64,000 bases of DNA from Pelomicrobium methylotrophicum (GCF_008014345.1 NZ_VPFL01000002.1:124001-188000); one strand, 5' to 3'. Counted from the first letter of the stretch, positions 15,105 through 26,754 are shown. Translations and numbers: made by a program. Notes: generated from the sequence alone by a model not told the origin.

Positions 15105-18100
15105 TCATCGCCGCGCGCGCCACCGCTCGAGCCCGTGCTCCACCAGCGAGTAGACGGCGGGCACCACCACCAGCGTGAGCAAGGTCGATGACACCATGCC
15201 GCCGATGACGGCCACCGCCAGGGGGCCGTTGGTTTCTGAGCCGGCGCCGAGGCCGAGGGCCGCCGGAAGCAGCGCCAGGATGACGGTCAGCGAGGTCATC
15301 AGCACGGGCCGCAGCCGGATGGGACAGGCCTCGGCCAGGGCGGCGTCGATCGGCTTGCCTTGGCCGCGCAGTTGGTTGGTGAGGTCCACGAGCAGGATCG
15401 AGTTCTTGGCCACCAGCCCGATCAGCAGCACCAGCCCGATCATGGAATAGATGTTGAGCGTGTGCCCGCTCGCCCACAGGGCGAAGACCCCGCCGATGAC
15501 GGCCAGAGGCTGGGCCACCATGATGATCGCAGGCTGGATGAAGGAGTTGAACTGGCTCGCGAGCACCATGTAGAGCAGCACGGTGGCGAGGGCGAAGGCG
15601 AAGCTCATGTACTGCGCGGTCTTGCCGAATTCCTCGGCCTGGCCGAGGAACTTGACGCCATAGCCCGGCGGCAGGATCTCGGCGGCCGCCGATCTGACCC
15701 GATCCACCGCCGCCCCCAGCGGGATCGAGGGGTTGGCGTAAAAGAGCGCCGCGTACTGGAGGTCCAGCCGGTCGATGACCGCCGGGCTCAGCACTTGCCG
15801 GAAAGTGGCCACGGTATCGAGTCTCGCCAGGGAGCCGTCCTTGGTGCGGAGGTAGATCTTGGACAGGTCGGACGGCGCGTTGAAGGTGCCGTCGGGGGCC
15901 TTGAGGCGCACATCGTAGCGCTGCCCATCCCCGGGCTCGTCGTTGAACTTGGCGGCGTTCACCCCGCCGGTGAGCAGGTTGACCGCCTCCGCGATGTCTA
16001 AAGCCGCAATCCCCAGGGCGGCTGCCCGGACGCGATCGACGTCGAGGACGAGCTGGGGCAGGTCGAGCTGTAGGGTCAGATCCAGCGGACCGATCCCGGG
16101 CTCGGCGGCCAGCTTCTGACGCATGGCCTCCGCCAGGCGCGCCACCTCCTGCAAGTTGAGGCCGGTGAGCGCGAACTGCAGTGGCTCGCCGCGTTGGCCG
16201 CCGACGATGGGCACCGGGCCCGCGAACGCCCGCACGCCGGGCACCTGGGCAAGCTCTTGGCGGATGAGGGGCAGGAGCTCCTGCTGCTTGAGCTTGCGCT
16301 CGGCTCGGTCCTTCAAGCGCACGAAGGCGATGCCCTGGTTGACCTGGCCCGCCTGGCCCAGCCCGATGGCGGTGAAATAGGTGGCGATTTCCGGATGGCG
16401 GGACAAAAGCTGTTCCACCGCGCGCAGCTTCTCGTCGGTGTACTCGATGTTGGAACCGAGGGGGGTGCGCAGCGAGATCAGGAAGCGGCCTTCGTCCTGC
16501 TCGGGGACGAAGCCTTTGCCGACTTGGGCGAAAAAGTAAGCGCTGGAGGCCAGTGCCAGCAGCGTGAGCCCGATCACCGTCCAACGGTGGCCAAGGGAGA
16601 GGGCGAGCAGCCGGCGGTAGAGGCGGTCTATGCCGGTGAAGAAGCCGTCCAGCCGGTGGTAAAGCCAGCCGTGCTGCTTGGGGATGGACAGGAAGCGCGA
16701 GCACAGCATGGGCGTGAGCGTCACCGACACGAACAGCGACACCAGCACGCCGAAAGTCACCACGACGGCGAAAGACTTGAAGAACCGCCCCACGATACCG
16801 CCCATGAAGATCACCGGGGCGAAAATGGACACCAGCGACAGCGTGGCCGCCATGACCGCGAAAAACACTTGATTGGCGCCTTTGACCGCCGCGCGCATCG
16901 GGTCCGGGTCGATTTCCTCCCGGTGCCGGTAGATGTTTTCCAGCACGACGATGGCATCGTCCACCACCACTCCGATGAGGAGCAGCAGCGCGAGCAGGGT
17001 GAGCGTGTTGAACGTGTAGCCGAAGAAATACATCACCGCAATCGCTCCCATCAGGGAGACCGGGATGGCGGTGGCGATGATCAGCGTGGAGCGGATCGAG
17101 CGCAGGAACAGCCACACGATGGCGGCGGCGAGCAGGGTGCCCTCGATCAGGTGCCCCTTGAGCGCGTCCACCATCTCCTGGATGAAGAGCGCGTCGTTGG
17201 AGGCGATGGAAATCTTCATGCCGGGCGGAAGGGCGGGAATGATCTCGGTCTCGAGCCTGCGCTTGACCTCATCGACGATGGCCACCGTGTTGGCGTTGGC
17301 GATCTTGACGATTCCCAGCCCCACCGTGGGCTCGCCGTTGAAGCGGGCAAGCTGCCGGTAGTCCTCGAGCCCGTCCACGATGGTGGCCACGTCCTTGAGC
17401 CGGATCGGCGCGCCGTCGCGGTAGGCGACGATGATCTGGCCGAGCGCCTGGGGCTGGTGGTACTCGAGATCGAGCTTGACCAGGTTTTCGACCCGGTTCT
17501 GGACCAGGAAGCCGCCGGGAAACTGGATATGCTCGCGCTTTAGGGCGCCGAGCACGTCCTGGACGGTGACGCCGAAGGCCGCCAGGGATTGGGGATCGAC
17601 CTCGATGCGAATGTTGCGGTTGCGCCGGCCGCCGAGCCGCACTTCGCCGACGCCGTCGATGGTCTCGAGCTGTTTCTTGAGCACGTTGGCGGCGTAGAGG
17701 TTGAGCTGCTGCTGGGTGCGGTCGCCTTGCAGCGCCAGCCACATGATGGGGTTCGAGTTCGTCTCCACCTTGGCCACCACCGGGGGATCGGCCTCTTCGG
17801 GCAGCTGGCGCAGCACCTGGTTGACCTTGGCCTGCACCTCGTTGAACGCCACGTCCACGTCCTTTTCGAGGGAAAAGGTGATGGCGACGATGGAGACGCC
17901 GGGGGAGGAGCTGGATTGCACATGCTCGATGCCCGGCACGCTGTTGACCGCGGTTTCGATGAGGTTGGTGATGCTGGCGTCGATGATCTCCGGGTTGCCT
18001 CCGCGGAGGGTGGTGGTGACCGACACCACCGGAAACTCGACGTAGGGAAAGCGGTCGACGCCGATGCGCTGGTAAGCGATGAGGCCGAAGAGCACGATCA

Positions 18101-18158
18101 CGGCGTTCAGCATGAACGCCAGGACGTAGCGCCGGATCGAAAGCTCGGGGAGCGTCAT
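15105..18158 (-). CDS. RND multidrug efflux permease (HAE1 family)
   Basis: 1017-residue inner-membrane proton antiporter with 12 expected membrane helices and two large periplasmic loops. It opens MTLPELSIRRYVLAFMLNAV with the first helix. The TM4 proton-relay pair is seen in LIGVVVDDAIVVLENIYRH. Other RND signatures are GVDRFPYVEFPVVSV and QFNSFIQPAIIMVAQPLAVI. Its ATG overlaps the adaptor stop by four bases, and the adaptor start overlaps the TetR stop the same way, so tetR-adaptor-permease is one tightly coupled operon. The outer channel is probably the tolC product. The exported substrate cannot be told from sequence. Confidence 0.94.
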   Translation of the reverse strand: MTLPELSIRRYVLAFMLNAVIVLFGLIAYQRIGVDRFPYVEFPVVSVTTTLRGGNPEIIDASITNLIETAVNSVPGIEHVQSSSSPGVSIVAITFSLEKDVDVAFNEVQAKVNQVLRQLPEEADPPVVAKVETNSNPIMWLALQGDRTQQQLNLYAANVLKKQLETIDGVGEVRLGGRRNRNIRIEVDPQSLAAFGVTVQDVLGALKREHIQFPGGFLVQNRVENLVKLDLEYHQPQALGQIIVAYRDGAPIRLKDVATIVDGLEDYRQLARFNGEPTVGLGIVKIANANTVAIVDEVKRRLETEIIPALPPGMKISIASNDALFIQEMVDALKGHLIEGTLLAAAIVWLFLRSIRSTLIIATAIPVSLMGAIAVMYFFGYTFNTLTLLALLLLIGVVVDDAIVVLENIYRHREEIDPDPMRAAVKGANQVFFAVMAATLSLVSIFAPVIFMGGIVGRFFKSFAVVVTFGVLVSLFVSVTLTPMLCSRFLSIPKQHGWLYHRLDGFFTGIDRLYRRLLALSLGHRWTVIGLTLLALASSAYFFAQVGKGFVPEQDEGRFLISLRTPLGSNIEYTDEKLRAVEQLLSRHPEIATYFTAIGLGQAGQVNQGIAFVRLKDRAERKLKQQELLPLIRQELAQVPGVRAFAGPVPIVGGQRGEPLQFALTGLNLQEVARLAEAMRQKLAAEPGIGPLDLTLQLDLPQLVLDVDRVRAAALGIAALDIAEAVNLLTGGVNAAKFNDEPGDGQRYDVRLKAPDGTFNAPSDLSKIYLRTKDGSLARLDTVATFRQVLSPAVIDRLDLQYAALFYANPSIPLGAAVDRVRSAAAEILPPGYGVKFLGQAEEFGKTAQYMSFAFALATVLLYMVLASQFNSFIQPAIIMVAQPLAVIGGVFALWASGHTLNIYSMIGLVLLIGLVAKNSILLVDLTNQLRGQGKPIDAALAEACPIRLRPVLMTSLTVILALLPAALGLGAGSETNGPLAVAVIGGMVSSTLLTLVVVPAVYSLVEHGLERWRARR

Positions 18159-19252
18159 TCGCGCCCCTCGCGCACCGTCACCGCCGCCTGGTCCGTGAGA
18201 AAGCCCGCGCCGTCGACCGCCACCGTTTCCCCGGCGGACACGCCGGAGACGATTTCCACCCAGCCATCGCGGGCGATGCCGGTCTGCACCACCCGCTGCA
18301 GGGCCCGGTTGTTTTCGATGACGTAGACCACCGTGCCGGCCGGGCGCAGCACCACGCTCGTCTCCGGTACCACGACGGCGCCGCTGCGCCGGCCCACCAC
18401 CACGGCGGCGTTGACCGACGCGCCCGGCCGCCAGCCGGGAGCCTGCTCGAGGCGGACGATGGCTTCCACCGCCCGGTTACCGACGCCCACCATGGGCTTG
18501 AGGTCCTCGATGCGGCCGGTCACGGGATGCTGCGGCGCCGTGGGGGTCGTGAGCCTGACCGTCTGGCCGACGCTCAGCCGGGGCGCTGCCGACTCCGGAA
18601 ACGGAAGCCGTGCGCGCAGGCCGTGGCGGGCGACGAGCCGGAACAAGGGATCACCGACCCTGACGTAAGCCCCCGCCACCGCCGTTCGGCTCTCCACCTG
18701 GCCGGCGAAGGGCGCGACGACCCGCGTCTTGCCGATGTTGCGCTCGACCTGGGCCAGCCGGGCGCGCGCGCCCTCGATCTGCGCTTCCAGCGCCGCTTGC
18801 TGGGCGGTCGATTCGTCGAGCACGCTCGGCGCGATGAACCGGGCTTCCAGCAGCCGACGGTTGCGCTCGACGACGCGCCGTTGGTTGGCGATCAGGGCTT
18901 GCAGGCGGTTGATCTCGGCCAGCGTGGCTTCGCGCGCCAACTGCAGGTCCCGGGCGTCGATGACCGCCAGCAGCTCCCCTGCAGCCACCTCCTGCCCGGG
19001 CTCGGCCAAGACCTGGAGGAGGCGGCCTTCCACTTCGGCGGCGATCCTGGGATCCACCACGCTCTCCACCGTGCCCACGGTCTCTTCCAGCACCTCGATT
19101 TCCCTGGTCTGGGCCTGGGCCACGGTGATCAGCGTGGCGGGGACAGCGCGCTTGACTTCCTCCTTCTTCCCGCAACCGGTCAGAAGGAGCACCACGGACA
19201 GGCCAAGCACCACGCGGGCCCATCGTGCCCTCACGCTCTTGCCATGAGTCAT
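18155..19252 (-). CDS. RND efflux periplasmic adaptor (membrane-fusion lipoprotein)
   Basis: 365 residues. The N-terminus has a hydrophobic signal ending VVLLLTGC, a lipobox, so it is probably lipid-anchored to the inner membrane. A barrel-sandwich (lipoyl) domain is shown by VDPRIAAEVEGRLLQVLAEP and VVAPFAGQVESRTAVAGAYV, split by a long coiled hairpin, then a beta-barrel. It bridges the RND permease to the TolC channel. ATG 19252 overlaps the TetR stop (ATGA); the open frame continues upstream through tetR in another frame but is not coding there. Confidence 0.92.
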   Translation of the reverse strand: MTHGKSVRARWARVVLGLSVVLLLTGCGKKEEVKRAVPATLITVAQAQTREIEVLEETVGTVESVVDPRIAAEVEGRLLQVLAEPGQEVAAGELLAVIDARDLQLAREATLAEINRLQALIANQRRVVERNRRLLEARFIAPSVLDESTAQQAALEAQIEGARARLAQVERNIGKTRVVAPFAGQVESRTAVAGAYVRVGDPLFRLVARHGLRARLPFPESAAPRLSVGQTVRLTTPTAPQHPVTGRIEDLKPMVGVGNRAVEAIVRLEQAPGWRPGASVNAAVVVGRRSGAVVVPETSVVLRPAGTVVYVIENNRALQRVVQTGIARDGWVEIVSGVSAGETVAVDGAGFLTDQAAVTVREGRE

Positions 19253-19896
19253 TCGGATGTCCGATCTGTCAGTCCGTTGAACAACAGGTCCAGGTGGGCG
19301 GCGACGTAGCGCTCCAGCGGTAGCGGCTTCGCCTCGTAAGCCTGGAAGGTGTGCTTCCACAGGAGCTGGAAGATGAGGGGCGCGACGATCAGCTGTTTTG
19401 CGGCCGCCGTGTCGATGGGCCGGAACTCTCCACGCTGGAGGCCGCGCGCGAGGACCTGCTCCACGAGCCGCTGGCCCCGCTGGATGATTTCGGTGAAGTA
19501 GAACTCGGCGATTTCGGGAAAGTTGCCCGCTTCCGCGATCACCAGTTTGGGGATGCCGGACAGCGGCGTGTCCACGAGCACGCGGGCGGCCTGTTCGATC
19601 AGCCGGCTCAGCAGTTCCCGGCTGCTGCCTTGGAATTCGGCGAGGAGGGTTTCCGCCTGGAGCAGGTTCGGGGCAAAGGCGCGGCGCACGACCGCCTTGA
19701 ACAGCTCGGCCTTGTTGGGGAAGTACAGGTAGAGGGTCCCTTTGCTCACGCCGGCGTGCGCGGCCACGTCGGCAAGCCGCGTGGCGGCGTAGCCGTGGCG
19801 GGCGAAAAGCTCCAGGGCGGCCGCCAGGATCTCGTCGGGGCGGGCGTCTTTGCGACGTTGCCAGCGGGGTTTGGGGGCCGCAGCGGCGGGGGCCAT
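19249..19896 (-). CDS. TetR/AcrR-family repressor of the adjacent efflux operon
   Basis: 215 residues. The N-terminal helix-turn-helix is clear: ARPDEILAAALELFARHGYA then TRLADVAAHAGVSKGTLYLY. The C-terminal ligand-binding region is less conserved. It is the first gene of the efflux operon and overlaps the adaptor by four bases, so it would autoregulate the whole unit. A strong palindrome, ACTGACCGGTCGGT, lies 16 bases upstream of the ATG and is the likely operator. TetR repressors of RND pumps respond to toxic small molecules, but the inducer is unknown. Confidence 0.9.
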   Translation of the reverse strand: MAPAAAAPKPRWQRRKDARPDEILAAALELFARHGYAATRLADVAAHAGVSKGTLYLYFPNKAELFKAVVRRAFAPNLLQAETLLAEFQGSSRELLSRLIEQAARVLVDTPLSGIPKLVIAEAGNFPEIAEFYFTEIIQRGQRLVEQVLARGLQRGEFRPIDTAAAKQLIVAPLIFQLLWKHTFQAYEAKPLPLERYVAAHLDLLFNGLTDRTSE

Positions 19897-19911
19897 GGCT
19901 GTCCATTAATG

Positions 19912-19925
19912 ACTGACCGGTCGGT
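19912..19925. promoter_or_regulatory. Probable TetR operator upstream of the efflux operon
   Basis: ACTGACCGGTCGGT is an almost perfect 14-base palindrome with the centre ACCGGT, set in AT-richer sequence between the tetR start and the thiC leader. Its form is typical of operators bound by TetR/AcrR repressors. It is positioned to block transcription of the leftward tetR-adaptor-permease operon. Confidence 0.65.
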
Positions 19926-20008
19926 AATATACGTCGCCCGCGGCCTTCGATCAACCCGGATCCGGATCGCCCGCGCGATCTGTGCCGAGTCTTGACCTGG
20001 GCACTTGA

Positions 20009-22123
<2,115 letters not shown>

Positions 22124-22175
22124 ATATCCGGAAAAGCTTCGCGGACCGAGAGCGTACGCCAAGATCCGCCCCGCC

Positions 22176-22355
22176 TCAGAGCGGGGCGATCAGCCTGAAC
22201 TTGGGGAAAAATTCGCGGTAGCGCCTGGCATCGCGGGTGAGCAAGGCCAAATCCGCCGGGCGCCGCGTGGGCGCCGGCATAGAAGTCCGCGAGCGACGCG
22301 TCTTTTCTTCCGCCCCGTTTCCGGCAGAGGGCGTCAGCCTTACCGGCAAGGAAGG
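22176..22355 (-). pseudogene. Relic of a VapC-type PIN toxin gene
   Basis: Read leftward: AAFLAGKADALCRKRGGRKD then ASLADFYAGAHAA in one frame, then DLALLTRDARRYREFFPKF and RLIAPL to TGA 22176-22178 in the next. This is the C-terminal half of a PIN toxin, with the ADFYIGAHA and LLTRDARRY strands characteristic of one VapC group. One frameshift falls between the two pieces. The N-terminal half is absent; the fragment stops about 50 bases before uppP. A GC hairpin, CGCCCCGC-6-GCGGGGCG (22167-22188), overlaps its end. Confidence 0.72.
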
Positions 22356-22408
22356 CTGCGGGCCAGGGCAGCCAGCCGTGCTAAGATGCGGGCTTTTCGC
22401 GCCCAGCC

Positions 22409-23236
22409 ATGGAATTTCCGCTACTCATCAAGGCGATCGTCCTCGGGATCATCGAAGGGCTGACCGAATTCCTGCCCGTCTCCAGCACCGGTCACCTGAT
22501 CGTGGCCCAGGACCTCCTCGGTTTCGCCGGCGAGCGGGCCAAGGTGTTTGCCGTCTTCATCCAGTTGGGCGCCATTCTCGCCGTGTGCTGGGAGTACCGG
22601 GCCCGTTTCCTAAAGGTGGCTTCTGGGCTCGGGTCGGACCCCGCCGCGCGACGCTTCGCGATCAACCTGCTGGTGGCTTTCGCGCCGGCGGTGGTGCTCG
22701 GGGTGGCTTTCCACAAGACCATCAAGACTTACTTGTTCTCGCCGGTCACGGTGGCGGGGGCGCTGGTGGCCGGCGCCTTGGTGATCCTGTGGGTGGAGCG
22801 GCGGAATCACCGGGGCCGCATCGCGAGCGTGGACGACATGACCTGGAAGGACGCGCTCAAAGTGGGCTTGGCGCAGACCGTGGCCATGTTCCCGGGGGTG
22901 TCCCGGTCGGGGGCCACCATCGTCGGCGGGATGCTGTTTGGCCTGACGCGGGAGGCGGCCACCCTGTTTTCGTTCTTCCTCGCCGTGCCGACTATGCTGG
23001 CCGCGGTGACCTACGACACCTACAAGAGCTGGTCTTTGCTGTCGGTGGCCGACCTGGAGCTTTTCGCGGCGGGGTTCGTGACGGCGTTCGTGACGGCCTT
23101 ATTGACGGTGCGGGCGCTGCTCGCGTACGTTTCCCGGCACAACTTCAGGCCCTTTGCCTGGTACCGCCTCTTCTTCGGCGGCATCGTGCTGCTGACTTGG
23201 TGGACCGGATGGGTGGACTGGAGCGAGCCGTTCTGA
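22409..23236 (+). CDS. uppP: Undecaprenyl-diphosphatase
   Basis: 275-residue integral membrane protein of the BacA/UppP type, with about eight hydrophobic segments. It dephosphorylates undecaprenyl pyrophosphate to recycle the lipid carrier for peptidoglycan and O-antigen. The active-site signature [20 protein letters not shown] is at residues 17-36. The second motif, [16 protein letters not shown], is near 168-183. Length is normal. It is transcribed rightward and faces the rhodanese gene, 25 bases away. Confidence 0.95.
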   Translation: MEFPLLIKAIVLGIIEGLTEFLPVSSTGHLIVAQDLLGFAGERAKVFAVFIQLGAILAVCWEYRARFLKVASGLGSDPAARRFAINLLVAFAPAVVLGVAFHKTIKTYLFSPVTVAGALVAGALVILWVERRNHRGRIASVDDMTWKDALKVGLAQTVAMFPGVSRSGATIVGGMLFGLTREAATLFSFFLAVPTMLAAVTYDTYKSWSLLSVADLELFAAGFVTAFVTALLTVRALLAYVSRHNFRPFAWYRLFFGGIVLLTWWTGWVDWSEPF

Positions 23237-23260
23237 GCGTTCTCTTTCTGACCGCCGCCT

Positions 23261-23707
23261 TCATCCCTGAATCCAAGGCAGCCCCGCCACCCGCCAGCCG
23301 CCCACCGTGTTGCGGTGACCTTGGGCGTCCTTGCCGCCCTCGAACCCCTCGAGCACGTTGTAACACTGGGTGTAGCCGAGCTGCTTGGCCAGCGTGGCGG
23401 CCTGGTGCGAGCGGCCGCCGCTGCGGCAGATGAACATGACCAGCGAGGCCTTGTCCACTTGACGCTCGAGCTGGGCGGGGAAGTGGGGGTTGAGCTGCAT
23501 GCTCGGATAGCTCTGCCATTCGATTTCCACGGCTCCAGGAATGCGTCCCACCCAGTCCAGCTCCGCCCGGGTCCGGACGTCGACCAGCTTGGCGCCGGGT
23601 GCCGACGTCATGAGTTGATAAGCCTCTTCGGGCGTGAGCGCTCCTTCGTAGGGCAGGTTCATCTGGCGCGCCCGCGCCTGGGCGCGTTCGAGAATTTCCG
23701 AGATCAT
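23261..23707 (-). CDS. Rhodanese-like sulfurtransferase domain protein
   Basis: 148 residues. A single rhodanese domain occupies most of the protein: the front LTPEEAYQLMTSAPGAKLVD, and the active loop VMFICRSGGRSHQAATL with the catalytic Cys in CRSGGRS. The short helical N-terminus carries no signal peptide, so the protein is cytoplasmic. It probably moves sulfur from a small donor. It is divergent from the cation-efflux gene, with 43 bases between the starts. The specific partner is unknown. Confidence 0.88.
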   Translation of the reverse strand: MISEILERAQARARQMNLPYEGALTPEEAYQLMTSAPGAKLVDVRTRAELDWVGRIPGAVEIEWQSYPSMQLNPHFPAQLERQVDKASLVMFICRSGGRSHQAATLAKQLGYTQCYNVLEGFEGGKDAQGHRNTVGGWRVAGLPWIQG

Positions 23708-23750
23708 GGGGCATGCAAGGGTTGGAGGCGAGCGTAGTATTCTACACCCG

Positions 23751-24920
23751 ATGAACGTCCCCGAATCCGTTTCCCCCTTCGCGGTGACCGATCTCGCGCG
23801 CTATCAGGCCGCGCGGCGCAGCACGCTGGTGAGCATGGCGGTCAACGTGGGGCTCACCGTGCTGCAGATTGCGGTGGGCTTCTTCGCCCGATCCCAGGCT
23901 TTGATCGCGGACGGCCTCCACTCGTTGTCCGACCTGCTGTCGGACTTCCTGGTGCTGTGGGCGAACCGCCACAGCGCCAAGGCCGCGGACCAGGAGCACC
24001 CCTACGGCCACCGCCGCATCGAGACGGCCGCAACGCTTCTCCTGGGCGTATTCCTGGTGGGGCTGGGTATCGCCTTGATGCTGGCCGCCGGCATCCGGCT
24101 GCAGGACCCCGGGAACCTGACCCGGGTTCACTACGCGGCGCTGGTGATGGCCGTCGTGACCCTGGTGGCCAAGGAAGGGCTTTTCCGCTATCTGCTGGCG
24201 GTGGCCAAGCGGCTGCGCTCCCAGATGCTGGCGGCCAACGCCTGGCACTCGCGCTCGGACGCGGCCTCCTCGCTGGTGGTGGTCGTGGGCGTGGCGGGGA
24301 ACCTGCTGGGGCTGACCTTCCTCGACCTGCTCGCGGCTGCGGTGGTGGGTTTCCTGATCGTGCACATGGGCTGGCGGTTGGGCTACGGAGCGTTGCAGGA
24401 GTTGGTGGACACGGGGCTCTCGGAGGAAGAGCTGGCGAAGATCCGCGCCACGCTCATTTCCACGCCGGGCGTGCGCGGGTTGCATGAGCTGCGCACCCGC
24501 CGCATGGCCGACCAGGCCCTGGTGGATGCCCATATCCTGGTGGACCCCAGGATCAGCGTCTCCGAAGGCCACTACATCGCGGAGCAGGCCCGAAGCCGGG
24601 TCCTCGCCCAGCACAACGTGCTCGACGTCATGGTGCACATCGACCCGGAGGACGACGCTTCGGCCAAGCCCAGTCTCGACCTGCCGGACCGGGCGTTCCT
24701 CCTGCGTTACCTGGACGAGCGGTTGGACGGTGCGCTGCCCAGGGGGCAGAAAACCGTGCTGCATTACCTGAACGGGAAGGTGGAGGCCGAGATCTACCTC
24801 GACCGGGCGTTCTGCAGCGACCCGGACAAGGTGGTCGCCTTGCAGCGGCGGGTCGATGCCCTGCTTCGCGACGACCCCTATTTTCGGTCCATCGTGCTGC
24901 GGCGGCTGAATGCACTATAA
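23751..24920 (+). CDS. Cation diffusion facilitator (FieF/CzcD-type metal efflux)
   Basis: About 390 residues with six hydrophobic segments. The metal site is seen in ALIADGLHSLSDLLSDFLVL (HxxxD in TM2) and in NAWHSRSDAASSLVV (TM5). The HPYGHRR loop is typical of the family. The cytoplasmic C-terminal ferredoxin-like domain follows, with a longer tail than usual. It exports divalent metals such as Zn, Fe or Cd in exchange for protons. ATG 23751 begins at the conserved N-terminus. The last codons overlap the distal NtrC box of glnA. Confidence 0.9.
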   Translation: MNVPESVSPFAVTDLARYQAARRSTLVSMAVNVGLTVLQIAVGFFARSQALIADGLHSLSDLLSDFLVLWANRHSAKAADQEHPYGHRRIETAATLLLGVFLVGLGIALMLAAGIRLQDPGNLTRVHYAALVMAVVTLVAKEGLFRYLLAVAKRLRSQMLAANAWHSRSDAASSLVVVVGVAGNLLGLTFLDLLAAAVVGFLIVHMGWRLGYGALQELVDTGLSEEELAKIRATLISTPGVRGLHELRTRRMADQALVDAHILVDPRISVSEGHYIAEQARSRVLAQHNVLDVMVHIDPEDDASAKPSLDLPDRAFLLRYLDERLDGALPRGQKTVLHYLNGKVEAEIYLDRAFCSDPDKVVALQRRVDALLRDDPYFRSIVLRRLNAL

Positions 24921-24927
24921 AGGTGCA
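24911..24927. promoter_or_regulatory. NtrC-binding site, distal
   Basis: TGCACTATAAAGGTGCA is close to the NtrC consensus TGCACyannwTGGTGCA. It overlaps the stop codon of the cation-efflux gene. Its centre is 31 bases from the second site, about three helical turns, as in the paired sites upstream of enterobacterial glnA. Confidence 0.85.
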
Positions 24928-24941
24928 TAAGCGGACCAACG

Positions 24942-24958
24942 TGCACAAAGATGGTGCG
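24942..24958. promoter_or_regulatory. NtrC-binding site, proximal
   Basis: TGCACAAAGATGGTGCG matches the dyad TGCAC-N7-GTGCA with one end base changed. It lies about 95 bases before the start point predicted from the sigma-54 promoter at 25019. The regulator itself is encoded 4 kb downstream (28933-30333). Confidence 0.85.
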
Positions 24959-25018
24959 AACAGGGTTGCTAGGCGACCTCATGGCCTTGTGGCAAAATGC
25001 AAAATTTCTTTTTTCGCG

Positions 25019-25034
25019 TGGCACAGAACCTGCT
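25019..25034 (+). promoter_or_regulatory. Sigma-54 promoter of glnA
   Basis: TGGCACAGAACCTGCT has the -24 GG (25020-25021) and -12 GC (25032-25033) separated by exactly ten bases, the requirement for sigma-54. The -24 hexamer TGGCAC is perfect. Transcription would start near 25045, about 107 bases before the glnA ATG. With the two NtrC sites upstream it forms a classic nitrogen-regulated promoter. Confidence 0.87.
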
Positions 25035-25151
25035 TTTCGGGTCGGTCGTCGGTTGGGCAGCCGCGTCGGCCCAACGCATACAATCGCACACATTTTGGGC
25101 AGCCCGTCGCCCGTTGACTTTTTCTGACACACCCCTCTTGAGGAGAGCACC

Positions 25152-26561
25152 ATGGCGGTAGCCGATGTTTTCAAAATGATCAAGGACCATGAGGTCAAAT
25201 TCGTCGACCTCCGCTTCACCGATACCCGGGGCAAAGAGCAGCATGTCTCCGTGCCGGTCAAGTATTTCACCGAGGAGAAGTTCGAGACCGGCCACGCGTT
25301 CGACGGCTCCTCGATCGCCGGGTGGAAGGGGATCCAGGCCTCCGACATGCTGCTCCTGCCCGACCCTGACACCGCGCGCATGGACCCCTTCACCGACGAA
25401 CCGGTGCTCAACATCACCTGCGACGTGATCGAGCCCTCCGATATGAAGGGCTACGACCGCGACCCGCGCACCATCGCCAAGCGCGCCGAGGCCTATCTTA
25501 AGTCCACCGGCCTGGGAGACACCGCCTACTTCGGCCCCGAGCCCGAGTTCTTCATTTTTGACTCGGTCACCTGGAAGGTGGATATGTCCGGCTGCTTCGT
25601 GAAGATCCGCTCCGAGGAGGCACCCTGGTCTTCCGGCGAGGAACCCGAGGGCGGCAACATGGGCCACCGTGCCCCGGTCAAGGGGGGCTATTTCCCGGTG
25701 CCGCCGGTGGATACGCTGCAGGACATCCGCAACGCCATCGCCCTTGCCCTGGAGCAGCAGGGCGTGGAAGTGGAAGTCCACCACCACGAGGTCGCTGCCG
25801 CCGGCCAGAACGAGATCGGCACCCGCTTCGCGCCGCTGGTCAAGCGCGCCGACTGGATGCAGATCCTCAAGTACACGGTGTGGATGACCGCCGCCTCCTA
25901 CGGCAAGACGGCGACCTTCATGCCCAAGCCGGTCGTGGGGGACAACGGCTCCGGCATGCACTGCCACCAGTCGATCTGGAAGGACGGCCAGAACCTCTTC
26001 GCCGGCAACGGCTACGCGGGGCTGTCGGAGTTCGCGCTCTACTACATCGGCGGCATCATCAAGCACGCCCGGGCGCTCAACGCGATCACCAACCCCACCA
26101 CCAACTCCTATAAGCGGCTGGTGCCGCACTTCGAGGCGCCCATCAACCTCGCTTACTCGGCCCGCAACCGCTCGGCCGCGTGCCGTATTCCCCACGTGGC
26201 GAGCCCCAAGGCGCGGCGGGTGGAAGTGCGCTTCCCCGACCCGACCGCGAACCCTTACCTGGCCTTCGCGGCCATGCTGATGGCGGGGCTCGACGGCGTG
26301 CAAAACAAGATCCACCCGGGCGACCCGGTGGACAAAAACCTGTACGACTTGCCGCCGGAGGAAGCCAAGGCCATTCCCAACGTCTGCTCCTCGCTCGAGA
26401 TGGCGCTCGAGCACCTGGATAACGACCGGGAGTTCCTGACCCGGGGCGGGGTGTTTTCCAACGACTTCATCGATTCGTACATCGCGCTCAAGATGGAAGA
26501 GGTCCAGCGCTTCCGCATGACCACCCATCCGATCGAGTTCGACATGTATTACAGCGCCTGA
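25152..26561 (+). CDS. glnA: Glutamine synthetase, type I
   Basis: 469 residues, the normal length of GlnA. It makes glutamine from glutamate, ammonia and ATP as a cytoplasmic dodecamer. Visible are [13 protein letters not shown] near 48-60, the metal and ATP site [11 protein letters not shown] near 127-137, [10 protein letters not shown] near 265-274, and the adenylylation tyrosine in NLYDLPPEE (Tyr about 398), so activity is probably controlled by GlnE. The AGGAGAG ribosome-binding site sits just before the ATG. Expression is set by the sigma-54/NtrC promoter upstream, and a strong terminator follows. Confidence 0.98.
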   Translation: MAVADVFKMIKDHEVKFVDLRFTDTRGKEQHVSVPVKYFTEEKFETGHAFDGSSIAGWKGIQASDMLLLPDPDTARMDPFTDEPVLNITCDVIEPSDMKGYDRDPRTIAKRAEAYLKSTGLGDTAYFGPEPEFFIFDSVTWKVDMSGCFVKIRSEEAPWSSGEEPEGGNMGHRAPVKGGYFPVPPVDTLQDIRNAIALALEQQGVEVEVHHHEVAAAGQNEIGTRFAPLVKRADWMQILKYTVWMTAASYGKTATFMPKPVVGDNGSGMHCHQSIWKDGQNLFAGNGYAGLSEFALYYIGGIIKHARALNAITNPTTNSYKRLVPHFEAPINLAYSARNRSAACRIPHVASPKARRVEVRFPDPTANPYLAFAAMLMAGLDGVQNKIHPGDPVDKNLYDLPPEEAKAIPNVCSSLEMALEHLDNDREFLTRGGVFSNDFIDSYIALKMEEVQRFRMTTHPIEFDMYYSA

Positions 26562-26576
26562 TCGAAGGATGCACCA

Positions 26577-26608
26577 AAATGGGGCAGGGCGACCTGCCCC
26601 ATTTTTTT
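26577..26608 (+). terminator. Rho-independent terminator after glnA
   Basis: Stem GGGGCAGG (26581-26588) and CCTGCCCC (26593-26600) with a GCGA tetraloop, preceded by an A-run and followed by A then seven T. It begins 16 bases after the glnA stop. This suggests glnA is mainly monocistronic and ntrBC is transcribed from another promoter. Confidence 0.93.
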
Positions 26609-26754
26609 CGCGCCCAACGCCCACCCCGAATCGCCCCTTGCCCGGCGGCGGACCGGGGCACGGCCCCCCGTCCCGTGCTTGAAACGATGCTTTGTCTGGC
26701 GCACACTTAGGCAAGAGCATTGACGTGGGTTGTGAACCTCGCCGACGGTGGACC

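Noticed and set aside
24970-24990. Second sigma-54-like GG-N10-GC (taggcgacctcatggcc) upstream of glnA
   Set aside because: It lacks TGGCAC and TTGC outside the dinucleotides, while the site at 25019-25034 fits fully and is better placed.
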